Positions 9,311 through 16,945 of a stretch of 64,000 nt of DNA are shown one piece after another; the first letter of the stretch is position 1; every line of letters begins with the position of its first letter. The notes beneath the pieces are model-generated. The model ran no database searches. It saw only the letters and a program-made list of their open reading frames with translations, and was not told where the DNA came from. This stretch comes from Leucobacter chromiiresistens (GTDB lineage: Bacteria; Actinomycetota; Actinomycetes; Actinomycetales; Microbacteriaceae), in the NCBI RefSeq assembly GCF_900102345.1, contig NZ_FNKB01000001.1, positions 1,488,001-1,552,000 on the forward strand, read 5' to 3'. The position numbers were made by a program, and so were the translations under genes.

Positions 9311-9345
9311 TTGTATGGCATACAAGCCAGTTGTATCACATACAA
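9311..9345. promoter_or_regulatory. Tandem TetR-type operators between fabF and its regulator
   Basis: Two near-identical palindromes, TTGTATGGCATACAA (9311-9325) and TTGTATCACATACAA (9331-9345), have centres exactly 20 bp apart, about two helical turns. The second overlaps a TACAAT -10 box (9341-9346) whose predicted start point coincides with the TetR ATG at 9353. The first lies just upstream of the fabF Shine-Dalgarno. Binding here would shut off both genes. Confidence 0.75.
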
Positions 9346-9352
9346 TTGAGTT

Positions 9353-9949
9353 ATGGCCAGTATGGATCAGCGCAGCCAAACCATTCGCGGGGTCGACACA
9401 CGCCGGAGGATTCGCGACGCTGCGATGACGCTCTTCAGGGATCGCAAGTCCGCAGATGTCACGGTGAGCGAGCTCGCGGAGGCGGCTGGGGTGTACCCCA
9501 ACCAGATCACCCACCATTTCGGCTCGAAGGATGCGTTGTACATCGATGCCGCTTTCGGGCTTCTGCTACTGGATACCGAACGTCTCCAGAAGGCGGGGCG
9601 CCGGGCGCCAACGCCAGATGCTCTGCGACGAGTGCTCGCTCGAACCGCTCTCACTATGCCGTCCACGACCGTTGTCGTGAGTGCGCTCGGCCTTGCGCGC
9701 GGGAATCCCATGGTGCAGCCGGCTATCGAGGCTGGCCTTGGTCTTCTGTTCCGCCGATCCGAACGTTTTCTGGAGCGAGTGCAGAGAGAACACGGATGGA
9801 CAACCGACCAGGGCATTGACCGTGCTACGAAGACATTCTGGAGCGCGGTCTTCGGAGCCGTGCTCATCTCTCAGGCAGGGTTCCCAGGAGGGCCGTCATC
9901 CGTTGACGTGGCAGCCACGCTATCCCTTCGACTGGCTGATGAGAACTAG
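9353..9949 (+). CDS. TetR/AcrR-family repressor
   Basis: 198 residues. The N-terminal helix-turn-helix is TRRRIRDAAMTLFRDRKSADVTVSELAEAAGVYPNQITHHFGSKDALYIDA, where TetR family members carry the Y/H-HF-x-K-x-L signature. The C-terminal ~140 residues are the ligand and dimer domain, not assignable to a ligand. The predicted transcription start coincides with the ATG, so it is probably translated leaderless. It probably represses itself and fabF through the twin palindromes next to its start. Confidence 0.88.
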   Translation: MASMDQRSQTIRGVDTRRRIRDAAMTLFRDRKSADVTVSELAEAAGVYPNQITHHFGSKDALYIDAAFGLLLLDTERLQKAGRRAPTPDALRRVLARTALTMPSTTVVVSALGLARGNPMVQPAIEAGLGLLFRRSERFLERVQREHGWTTDQGIDRATKTFWSAVFGAVLISQAGFPGGPSSVDVAATLSLRLADEN

Positions 9950-10003
9950 TTCTTGCCGGCCAGGAGGTTGTTGACGCTTCTTGGGAACTGCGGCGCAGAC
10001 GGG

Positions 10004-10118
10004 TACGATGAGCCGTATGTCGAGCCCTGAATCGGACACTCAGGGGCTTTCGGTCACGCCGTCAGCCCCTCACCTCCGCTGAGCCCCTAGCTCTGCCGCC
10101 CAGTACTGCACGCAGTAC
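10004..10118 (+). promoter_or_regulatory. Attenuator-like leader of cmx
   Basis: TACGAT (10004-10009) is a good -10 box, placing the transcript start near 10017. Within the leader, CCCTGA (10025-10030) can pair with TCAGGG (10040-10045). AGGGGCT (10042-10048) can instead pair with AGCCCCT at 10064-10070 or again at 10082-10088. These choices overlap, so the folds exclude one another. A further hairpin, GTACTG-CACG-CAGTAC, lies at 10103-10118. A micro-ORF runs through the first hairpins. Ribosome-stalling leaders are known for other chloramphenicol resistance genes, so drug-induced refolding is a reasonable inference. Confidence 0.5.
10017..10082 (+). CDS. Candidate leaderless leader peptide upstream of cmx
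   Basis: A 21-codon ORF beginning MSSPESDTQGL opens at the predicted transcription start and ends with TGA at 10080-10082, crossing both alternative hairpin arms. An in-frame ATG three codons earlier (10008) overlaps the -10 box and would not be transcribed. Its role would be in cis, by ribosome position. No homologue is known to me, so it rests on position and leader structure. Confidence 0.4.
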   Translation: MSSPESDTQGLSVTPSAPHLR

Positions 10119-10198
10119 GACATTCGGGCGTTTCTTTGGGCGCTGACCGTGGTGACGAGACGTTCTCTTGTTCGTACTCTCGCTTCGGAGCTATCTCG

Positions 10199-11380
10199 AT
10201 GCCTTTCGCTCTCTATCTTCTTGCCCTGGTGGTCTTCGCCATGGGCACTTCCGAGTTCATGCTCGCCGGCCTCGTGCCCGACATCTCCACTCACTTCGGC
10301 GTTTCCGTGGGGACTGCTGGTCTCCTGACCTCGGCATTCGCCGCAGGTATGGTGATCGGCGCACCTGCGATGGCCGCGCTCACTCGTCGCCTCCCCGTGA
10401 ACGCGACACTCTTGGGTTGCGTGATCGTGTTCGCGCTGTCCCATGTCGTAGGGGCACTCACGCCGGACTTCACTGCACTGTTCATCACGCGCGTGATCGC
10501 CGCGATCGTCAATGCGGGTTTTTTGGCGGTCGCGCTGCGAGCGGCGACGCAACTCGTGGCACCTGACGCCAAAGGTCGGGCCGTGGCGGTTCTGCTGGCG
10601 GGTACCACCGTCGCAACCGTCGCCGGCGTCCCCGCGGGTGCTCTGCTTGGTACGGCACTCGGTTGGCAGTCGACGTTCTGGGCGATCGCTTTTCTCTGCG
10701 TCCCCGCTGCGATCGGCATCGCCGCGGGCTTCACCACTCAAACTGACAACTCGTCAAGGGAGGATCCGTCCTCGACCTCGCTGCGGGTGGAGCTGGCTCA
10801 GCTTGCCTCCCCGCGCCTCGTCTTGACGATGCTGCTCGCTGCCCTGGTGAATGCCGGGACCTTCGCCACACTGACCTTCCTCGCGCCGATCGTTACAGAG
10901 ACCGCCAGTCTGAGCCAGTGGTGGGTGTCGGTGGCGCTTGTGCTCTTCGGCGTCGGCTCCTTCACCGGTGTCACCGTTGCGGGACGGCTCTCGGATGCCC
11001 GACCCCGAATCGTCATCGTGGGCGGTGGCAGCGTTCTGGTGCTCGGGTGGCTCGCGTTGGCGATATTCGCGACGAACCCCGTTGCCCTGCTCGGACTCGT
11101 TTTCGTTCAGGGTGTGTTGGGGTTCGCTGTCGGCAGCACGCTGATCACGCGAGTGCTCTATGCGGCGGCGGGTGCGCCCACCATGGCCGGGTCATATGCG
11201 ACAGCGGCGCTCAACGTGGGCGCAGCCGTCGGTCCCGTACTTGCCGCTGTCGCACTCAGTGTTATGCCGGGCGCGCTCGGGCCCGTTTGGGTGGCCGCCA
11301 TCGCGACCGCAACGGCATTGCTGCTCGCAGTTCTCCTTCTTCGGCTGATTGCACCCGTCGAGAGCGAAGCGGTCAAGTGA
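10199..11380 (+). CDS. cmx: Chloramphenicol efflux MFS transporter, Cmx/CmrA type
   Basis: 393 residues from the ATG at 10199 (MPFALYLLALVVFAMGTSEFMLAGLVPDIS), chosen because it matches the family N-terminus and has CGGAG upstream. Twelve hydrophobic segments are visible, with the family motifs GLLTSAFAAGMVIGAP and AVLLAGTTVATVAGVPAGALLG in the fifth helix (motif C region). Cmx proteins are proton-driven exporters of chloramphenicol, known from corynebacterial transposons. The gene is preceded by a leader with alternative hairpins and followed directly by an IS481-family transposase remnant, so it probably arrived on a mobile element. Confidence 0.9.
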   Translation: MPFALYLLALVVFAMGTSEFMLAGLVPDISTHFGVSVGTAGLLTSAFAAGMVIGAPAMAALTRRLPVNATLLGCVIVFALSHVVGALTPDFTALFITRVIAAIVNAGFLAVALRAATQLVAPDAKGRAVAVLLAGTTVATVAGVPAGALLGTALGWQSTFWAIAFLCVPAAIGIAAGFTTQTDNSSREDPSSTSLRVELAQLASPRLVLTMLLAALVNAGTFATLTFLAPIVTETASLSQWWVSVALVLFGVGSFTGVTVAGRLSDARPRIVIVGGGSVLVLGWLALAIFATNPVALLGLVFVQGVLGFAVGSTLITRVLYAAAGAPTMAGSYATAALNVGAAVGPVLAAVALSVMPGALGPVWVAAIATATALLLAVLLLRLIAPVESEAVK

Positions 11381-11850
11381 CGCACGCAAACTCTCCCCTG
11401 ACGGTCGAAGGCGGTCGCCGACTCATCGCGCGTTGTCGGACTTGACCTCTCGCGCATATCGCCGCCGAGATGGGCATCTCTCGAGCCACCGCATCCAAAT
11501 GGGTCGGACGTTACCGCCGATTCGGTGAACCCGGCTTGCACGACCGTGCGTCTACTCCAATCCGCCAGCCAACGGCACCGCGGAACGAAATCGTGGTGAT
11601 GATCGAAACCATGCGACGTCACCACAAGTGGTCGGCTTCACGAATCGCCTTCGAGTTGGAACAGAGCGGTAGGAATATCAGCCGCCGTATGGTCACGCGC
11701 CTGCTCGCACATCTCGGGCTGAACCGCCGAGCGACGATCGACCCGACCGGCGCAACAAACCGGGAGCCGCAGAGGATCGTGGCTGAGCGCCCCGGTCACA
11801 TGGTGCACACCGACGTGAATGAAGACCGGACACATCCCGAACGGCCGAGT
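11377..11850 (+). pseudogene. IS481-family transposase remnant
   Basis: The reading frame starts at GTG 11377 (THANSPLTVEGGRRLI), overlaps the cmx stop, and has an in-frame TGA at 11443-11445 where relatives carry an Arg codon. Helix-turn-helix residues follow (MGISRATASKWVGRYRRFG; GLNRRA), then the start of the DDE catalytic domain (RPGHMVHTDV). An extra base in the next codon (about 11820) breaks the frame; in the shifted frame KKTGHIPNG continues the family pattern to about 11850, then homology ends. So it has a stop, a frameshift and a 3' truncation, and is not functional. The IS481 family includes elements that accompany cmx in corynebacteria. Confidence 0.82.
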
Positions 11851-11860
11851 CGATTCCTGC

Positions 11861-11975
11861 TAGAATTCCTCCCATGAGTTGGCAGCAGCGATTTTCCAGC
11901 CCCCGGCCGGGTAACGGCCGCGGGGTTCTCGACGTGCGCCTATAGCTCACTGGGTCTCCGCAGGCGCGGCCGGGG
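11861..11975 (+). promoter_or_regulatory. Promoter and mutually exclusive hairpin leader of srmL
   Basis: TAGAAT (11861-11866) is followed after 7 bases by an ATG (11874), so the transcript probably starts at that codon. CCCCGGCCG at 11901-11909 can pair locally with CGGCC..GGGG (11915-11919 and 11922-11925), forming a stem with a two-base bulge. It can also pair with CGGCCGGGG at 11967-11975, its exact reverse complement. A third stem GCGCC/GGCGC (11936-11940 with 11963-11967) competes with the distal pairing. This is the arrangement of a transcriptional or translational attenuator. The signal sensed is unknown. Confidence 0.6.
11874..11945 (+). CDS. Candidate leaderless leader peptide upstream of srmL
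   Basis: A 23-codon ORF starting MSWQQRFSSPRPG and ending at TAG 11943-11945 opens at the predicted transcription start. It covers both arms of the proximal hairpin and stops at the base of the next one, so ribosome progress would decide which hairpin forms. Ribosome-mediated attenuation is known for amino-acid genes in actinobacteria. No run of one amino acid stands out, so the controlling tRNA is not obvious. Confidence 0.5.
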   Translation: MSWQQRFSSPRPGNGRGVLDVRL

Positions 11976-12019
11976 GTGTTCTCCTCGTTCATCAGCCCAC
12001 AATCCTGTTGGAGACTCTC

Positions 12020-13138
12020 ATGGCTCATGCCGATTACTTGACCCCTGAACAACTCTGCCGCGCCCTCGACCTTCGGGATCTCACCGATCCCGCCCAGGGT
12101 GAACATGCCATCCAAGCTCTTCTGAGCGCCGTCGTCGCAAGTCTCGAACGCAGCTGGGGCAGCACGATCCGGTACGTGCGCAGCTCTCCCATCGTCTCGA
12201 TCACCGCGAACTACGACCGCCTCGGGTATGCCCGGAGCGATGTCACCCGCGCCCGCCGCTACACCCGATACATCAGCCCGACGGCCATGCTGCGCAGCCA
12301 CATGAGCGCGGAGCTCCCCACCGCGCTGGAAGCCTACGTCGGCTGCGGAGATGTCGATGAACTGATCGTCGCGCCGGGGCTCGTGTATCGACGCGACGCC
12401 GTCGACCGCAGCCACGTCGGAGAACCTCACCAGGTCGACCTGTGGCGCATCCGCAGCACGCCAGGCACCAGAGACGAGGACATGCTCGACATGATTGGAG
12501 AACTGGTCGATGCCGTTCTCCCAGGAGCCGAGTGGAGGATCAGCGAGGCCGAGCACCCCTACACTGTGGGCGGGCGTCAGATCGATGTTCGGCATGACGG
12601 TGAATGGCTCGAACTCGCCGAGTGCGGACGCATCCACCCAGCGGTGCTGCGCGACTCAGGGCTCGACCCCGAGCAGTGGTCGGGACTGGCGCTCGGGATG
12701 GGGCTCGAACGGGCGCTCATGCTGCGCAAGGCGATCCCGGACATCCGCTATCTGCGAGCCACCGACCCGAGGATCGCCGAGCAGATGCTGACCCTGGAAC
12801 CGTGGCGGCATGTATCCACGCTGCCACCGGCCCGACGCGATATCTCCGTGGTCGTCACAGACGAAGAGGACGAGGAGACCCTTGGCGATCGCATACGCAC
12901 GGCGCTCGGTGACGACACTGACCTGATCGAGACCGTCGCAGTACTCAGCCGTACCGAGCATGAGAACCTGCCCGAGACCGCACGAGCGCGGTTGGGGACG
13001 CGGCCGGGGCAGGTCAATGTGCTGCTGCGGATCGTGCTTCGCCCGATCGACCGGACACTCACCGCAGATCAGGCCAACTCGATCCGCAACACGATCTACC
13101 GTGCCGTCCACGAGGGGCCGGTGATGGAACTCATCTGA
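12020..13138 (+). CDS. srmL: PheS-related ligase (SrmL family), class II synthetase core plus FDX-ACB domain
   Basis: 372 residues. The core resembles the phenylalanyl-tRNA synthetase alpha chain, with motif 3-like GMGLERALMLRKAIPDIRYL (about 232-251) and an upstream ELAECGRIHP strand. The last ~100 residues (from PPARRDISVVV) look like the ferredoxin-fold anticodon-binding domain normally found on PheT or mitochondrial PheRS. It lacks the N-terminal coiled coil of true PheS and no pheT is adjacent, so it is not the housekeeping enzyme. The family name PheS-related mystery ligase is from memory; its substrate is unknown. The ATG at 12020 is used (GGAGA upstream). The structured leader suggests amino-acid- or tRNA-responsive control. 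Confidence 0.8.
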   Translation: MAHADYLTPEQLCRALDLRDLTDPAQGEHAIQALLSAVVASLERSWGSTIRYVRSSPIVSITANYDRLGYARSDVTRARRYTRYISPTAMLRSHMSAELPTALEAYVGCGDVDELIVAPGLVYRRDAVDRSHVGEPHQVDLWRIRSTPGTRDEDMLDMIGELVDAVLPGAEWRISEAEHPYTVGGRQIDVRHDGEWLELAECGRIHPAVLRDSGLDPEQWSGLALGMGLERALMLRKAIPDIRYLRATDPRIAEQMLTLEPWRHVSTLPPARRDISVVVTDEEDEETLGDRIRTALGDDTDLIETVAVLSRTEHENLPETARARLGTRPGQVNVLLRIVLRPIDRTLTADQANSIRNTIYRAVHEGPVMELI

Positions 13139-13169
13139 ACCCGATATGCCTGCGTTGCGAAGCCTCCCT

Positions 13170-13667
13170 TCAACTCTGACCGAATGGGGCGATCACCAGC
13201 GTTATGAGTGCGGCAGTGCTCAAGACGGTTCGTGTGTGGTTCCATCTGTTCCAGGGCGCCTCGAAACCCTTGCGCGTGTCGTGGAGCCGCTGTGCCGTAT
13301 CTGCGGATGCCCGGTCGAGCGCGCGGTTCAGCGGCACGTTCCCGGCGGCAGTGATGCCGAAGGAGAGCATCGAGCAGGCAGCGCCCACGACGAGCCATCC
13401 GAAAGTCGATGCGTCCTCTCGGCCGACGGCCAGGATCGCGCTTGCGACGGTAGTGAGTGGTGCGGCGAGGAAAACGCTGAGGAACCAGCCGTTGAGAATT
13501 GCCCCGTTGATGGCGCAGAACGCTCTGACGTAGCTGCGATCGTCGATGTGTCTGAATTCGGGGCTGATCGCGCAGGAGAACGCGAAGAACACTCCGGCCA
13601 GCAGCCCGTTGGTGACGACACCGGCGGCAAGCACGATCGTGGAAATACAGTCGAACACGATCGTCAC
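13170..13667 (-). CDS. DUF1772 (anthrone oxygenase-like) membrane protein
   Basis: 165 residues with four hydrophobic segments (about 5-30, 55-80, 86-108, 143-162). It fits the DUF1772 family, which includes anthrone oxygenase-like and other small membrane proteins: a conserved NGLLAGVFFAFSCAI first helix and a WNRWNHTRTVLSTAA motif before the last helix. It starts inside the stop codon of the NmrA-like gene (4-base overlap) and so is coupled to it. NmrA-like reductases and DUF1772 proteins are often neighbours in actinobacteria under an AraC or TetR regulator. The reaction is unknown. Confidence 0.75.
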   Translation of the reverse strand: MTIVFDCISTIVLAAGVVTNGLLAGVFFAFSCAISPEFRHIDDRSYVRAFCAINGAILNGWFLSVFLAAPLTTVASAILAVGREDASTFGWLVVGAACSMLSFGITAAGNVPLNRALDRASADTAQRLHDTRKGFEAPWNRWNHTRTVLSTAALITLVIAPFGQS

Positions 13668-14533
13668 CCCAAGCCGGAGGTGAGCAGACGATCGATCGTG
13701 ACCTCGAGGCTCGACTCCCCACGGATAATGCGGTCGCCGCGCGGGGCAAGCAGCCCTTGCTCGTCGGCCCGGTAAAGTTCGGCGAGGCTCTCGGCGATAT
13801 GCGGACGGAATCCCGCATCGACTAGTGCCCCGGTCCAGGTGTCCTCAGGCATCGTCGCAACGTGCAGCTCGCGCCCGAGCGCGGTACCGAGCACCGTGGC
13901 GACATCGCGTTCCAAGTAGGCAGGACCGACGATATCGACATTCTCGCTGCGAGCGGGCGGGGAGAGCAGCGTCTGGGCGGCGGCGACACCGATGTCGCGA
14001 GTGGCGACCATGGGAACCGGCGTCTCGGCTGACGCTGCGAACACCGGGTAGACGCCAGTGTCACGAGCGACGTCGATCACGTCGACGACCTTCTCCTGAA
14101 AATGCCCCGAACGCAGCGCAGTCACAACCGCGCCGGTCGTGAGGAGCGCTCGCTCGAGCCGATACAACCCCACGATCGGGCCGGTGCCCTCGGCCAGATC
14201 CGCCCCGCCCGAGGACAGCATGACGACGTGCGGTACCCGCCGATCCGCGACCGCGCCGCTGATCGAAGCGATCAGGGCATCGGCGTGCGCATCGAGGTCG
14301 TCGGCAGTCAGATCGAACGGCAGCAACGCGAAGAACCCGGACGCTCCCTCAAGCGCGTCGCTCAACGCCGTCTGGTCGCTCAGTTTCACGACGCGGGTCT
14401 CGGCACCCTGTGCCGCCCATGCTTCCGCATCGATCTGGCGGCGCACCAGCACGCGCACCCCAGCCCCGGCATTGAGCAGTGTCCGTGCGGTCACCGATCC
14501 GACCCTGCCTGTGGCTCCTGCGATGACGTACAT
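13664..14533 (-). CDS. NmrA-like NAD(P)-binding protein
   Basis: 289 residues from the ATG at 14533 with AGGAGG 7 bases upstream. Atypical short-chain dehydrogenase fold: MYVIAGATGRVGSVTARTLL carries the GxxGxxG dinucleotide loop and VRVLVRR the following strand. No Tyr-x3-Lys catalytic pair is seen, as usual for the NmrA family, which covers quinone reductases, redox sensors and isomerases. It is followed by the DUF1772 protein with a 4-base overlap and is divergent from an AraC activator 145 bases away. Confidence 0.85.
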   Translation of the reverse strand: MYVIAGATGRVGSVTARTLLNAGAGVRVLVRRQIDAEAWAAQGAETRVVKLSDQTALSDALEGASGFFALLPFDLTADDLDAHADALIASISGAVADRRVPHVVMLSSGGADLAEGTGPIVGLYRLERALLTTGAVVTALRSGHFQEKVVDVIDVARDTGVYPVFAASAETPVPMVATRDIGVAAAQTLLSPPARSENVDIVGPAYLERDVATVLGTALGRELHVATMPEDTWTGALVDAGFRPHIAESLAELYRADEQGLLAPRGDRIIRGESSLEVTIDRLLTSGLG

Positions 14534-14678
14534 GTCGGTTCCTCCTGTGAGCTTCGATTGATTGTTCTTCGACGCTATGCGGTAGTGACCGGTAGAACCA
14601 TGCCCATATAGGCAAAGTTCTTGCTTATTCGTCTGATCCAACGGACATATCCGTTCAGGGATGTGACACGATTGCAGG

Positions 14679-15635
14679 ATGGAGGGCATCTCGCGTTTCG
14701 AATATCAGGATCGGGTGGCGCGCGTGCTCCACACGCTACGAATGCGCAGCACCTTCTACTGCCACGCCGAACTCTCGGAGCCTTGGGCCTTGGAAATGCC
14801 CGCGATCGCTGACTCGGTGAGTTTTCACGTCGTTACGGCCGGGTCCTGCTGGCTGCGCTTGCCCGAAACCGACCCGATCGAGTTGCGCGCCGGAGACCTC
14901 GCCTTGGTTCCGCACGGCCTGGGCCACGACCTGCTGGGTGACGCCGACGCGTGTCGCGGCCCGAGGGTCGACCTCCTTCCCCAGGAGTACCTGAGCACGA
15001 GCTACTCGATCCTCCAGCACGGGGGCGGCGGCCGGGCAGCACAGCTGATCTGTGGTGTCGTCTCCTTCGACGAGCCTGCCGCACGCGAACTGATGCGCAC
15101 GCTTCCCCCCGTGATGTTCATCGGCGGCGATACGCTCTCGGCCGCGTCCTCGATCAAGGACACCCTGCGCCTCATGGCAGGCGAGCTCGCCTGCCCGCAG
15201 ATCGGAGGCGAAGCCGTCGCGACCAGACTTGCCGACGTTCTCGTCGTACAGGCGATCCGCTCCTGGCTCATCAGCGACGCGACGGCCCCCGCAGGCTGGT
15301 TGCGCGCACTCGAAGACGACAGAATCGGTCGCGCACTCGAAGCGATCCACCACAACCCCGGCGACGAATGGAACCTCGGTCGTCTCGCCAGGGCCGCCAT
15401 GATGTCCAGGTCGTCGTTCAGCAGCCGCTTCACCGCACTGACCGGCGAAGCACCGATCGCCTACCTCACCCGCTGGCGCATGAGCATCGCCGCATCACGG
15501 CTGCGCGAAGAAGACATCACCGTAGCACGCCTCGCCTCCGAACTCGGCTATCAGTCAGAGGCCGCATTCAACCGCGCCTTCACCCGGGTCAACGGCCAGA
15601 CCCCCGGCTCTCTGCGTGGACGCCGGAGAAGATAG
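14679..15635 (+). CDS. AraC-family transcriptional regulator with N-terminal cupin
   Basis: 318 residues. The N-terminal ~180 residues are an AraC-type cupin (CWLRLPETDPIELRAGDLALVPHGLGHDLL is the barrel signature). The C-terminal ~100 residues carry two helix-turn-helix motifs: WNLGRLARAAMMSRSSFSSRFTALTGEAPIAYLTRWRM and the second ending LGYQSEAAFNRAFTRVNGQTPG. It is divergent from the NmrA/DUF1772 pair, which it most likely activates. The ligand is unknown. Confidence 0.92.
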   Translation: MEGISRFEYQDRVARVLHTLRMRSTFYCHAELSEPWALEMPAIADSVSFHVVTAGSCWLRLPETDPIELRAGDLALVPHGLGHDLLGDADACRGPRVDLLPQEYLSTSYSILQHGGGGRAAQLICGVVSFDEPAARELMRTLPPVMFIGGDTLSAASSIKDTLRLMAGELACPQIGGEAVATRLADVLVVQAIRSWLISDATAPAGWLRALEDDRIGRALEAIHHNPGDEWNLGRLARAAMMSRSSFSSRFTALTGEAPIAYLTRWRMSIAASRLREEDITVARLASELGYQSEAAFNRAFTRVNGQTPGSLRGRRRR

Positions 15636-15650
15636 CTGAACGGCCTGGGC

Positions 15651-16232
15651 TCACATATCGGGCGGATCTGCGCGGTTGTCACGGAGGAGAGCGCGGACGT
15701 AGCCGAATCCTGCGACAGCGTGGAGGAACGCTCCTACGACGCAAAGGACTCTGCCTGCGGCTCCGACTGGATGGAGCGCGGGGACCAAGCTGACTCCGAT
15801 GAGCGCAAGGCCTGCCATAAGCGCCGCGGTACGTACCTTGCCGACACGGGAGACCTTCGGCGCTCGTGCAGGACGAGTCACCAGGTAAGTGACGGCAAGT
15901 GCAGCGTCGACGGCTGCGATGGTGAGAACGACTCCGAGGGAGAGATGACCTGCTACGGCGAGGGCGAGTGCGATCGTCGCAACGCCGACGCGGTCTGCGA
16001 CAGGATCGAGTACCGCTCCCGTGGCACTGACCTGGTTCAGGGCGCGAGCGAGATAGCCGTCGATCCAGTCGCTTGCGCCGAAGACCGCCAGGAGTACGAC
16101 AGTGAGGACCGGCTGGGCATGGTGGAGGACGAGGATGACAATCGGAACCACGAGCCCAAGCCGCAGCAAGGTGATGAGATTGGGCAGAGTCGCCCAGTCG
16201 GGGCGCGGGTGTGCCGAGGACATGCGGTTCAT
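15651..16232 (-). CDS. CDP-alcohol phosphatidyltransferase family protein
   Basis: 193 residues with about six membrane helices. The family signature D-x2-D-G-x2-A-R-x8-G-x3-D-x3-D is complete in SDWIDGYLARALNQ and SATGAVLDPVADRV, so metal and CDP-lipid binding should be intact. The family transfers a phosphoalcohol to diacylglycerol or a related acceptor (phosphatidylglycerophosphate, phosphatidylinositol or cardiolipin synthesis). The ATG at 16232 overlaps the stop of the DedA-like gene (ATGA), which supports this start over one 12 codons upstream. It forms a membrane-lipid operon with that gene. Confidence 0.88.
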   Translation of the reverse strand: MNRMSSAHPRPDWATLPNLITLLRLGLVVPIVILVLHHAQPVLTVVLLAVFGASDWIDGYLARALNQVSATGAVLDPVADRVGVATIALALAVAGHLSLGVVLTIAAVDAALAVTYLVTRPARAPKVSRVGKVRTAALMAGLALIGVSLVPALHPVGAAGRVLCVVGAFLHAVAGFGYVRALLRDNRADPPDM

Positions 16233-16837
16233 GCGCGCACCCCACGCTTGTGGCGTGCGAAGAGCCAAAGGACGAGTGCAGCGGCCACGACGATGAGTGC
16301 GGGCAGAGTGTAGCGCTCAACGACGTCGAGCAGTGCGTTTCCGATGAGCGCACCACCGACGACCCAAAGCCCCGCCCAAAGCAACGCCGCGACACCACAA
16401 GCGGTTGCGAACCGCGAGTATGGCACCGCTGAGGCGCCGGCTGCAGCAGCGACAAGGGTGCGGATACCCGGAAGCAGACGGGCGAGGATCACAATCCAGA
16501 ACCGGCCGGCAACGTAATATCGTGCCTTCTCCCAGCGGTCCCGGCCCAGGCGCTTGATCAGTCTGGTGTCGCCGAGGCGGGCTCCAAGACCGCGTCCGAC
16601 CGCGAACCCCACATGATCTCCGAGGAATGCGCCCAGCGCAGCAACGAACACACCGGCGGCGAGCAGCTCGGCACGGTCAGAGAGCGTGACCGCGGCCAGG
16701 ACGATGCCCGTTTCCCCCGGGAGGACAGCACCGATACCGAGGGCTGCGTCAAGGGCCGCGAACAGGAGCATGCAGGCGAGCAGGAGCGTGACGTGCTCGC
16801 CTGCCTGCGCAAGGAACATGCGGAGAAGATCGACCAT
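16229..16837 (-). CDS. DedA/VTT-family membrane protein
   Basis: 202 residues from the ATG at 16837 (MVDLLRMFLAQAGEH). DedA hallmarks: a re-entrant-like GAVLPGETGIVLAAVTL (about residues 43-59), GAFLGDHVGFAVGRGLG, and FWIVILARLLPGIRTLVAAAAGAS, where the F/R..P-G-R stretch is conserved. DedA proteins are proposed lipid scramblases and act in undecaprenyl phosphate recycling and membrane homeostasis. No clear Shine-Dalgarno is present; it may be leaderless. It is coupled to the CDP-alcohol phosphatidyltransferase. Confidence 0.88.
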   Translation of the reverse strand: MVDLLRMFLAQAGEHVTLLLACMLLFAALDAALGIGAVLPGETGIVLAAVTLSDRAELLAAGVFVAALGAFLGDHVGFAVGRGLGARLGDTRLIKRLGRDRWEKARYYVAGRFWIVILARLLPGIRTLVAAAAGASAVPYSRFATACGVAALLWAGLWVVGGALIGNALLDVVERYTLPALIVVAAALVLWLFARHKRGVRA

Positions 16838-16945
16838 GCATACGACGGTAGATTCACGGGTCAACGTGCCGATATTGCCGAATGCCCATTCATGACCTAA
16901 CGATCGTGAGTTCACCGGGCGGAGTCGCGCGCATAGATTGGGAGT

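Noticed and set aside
11936..11967. tRNA-like words (CCTATAGCTCACTGGGT) before srmL
   Set aside because: Only a D-arm-like word is present; no anticodon arm, T-arm or acceptor pairing follows. Better explained as part of the attenuator leader.
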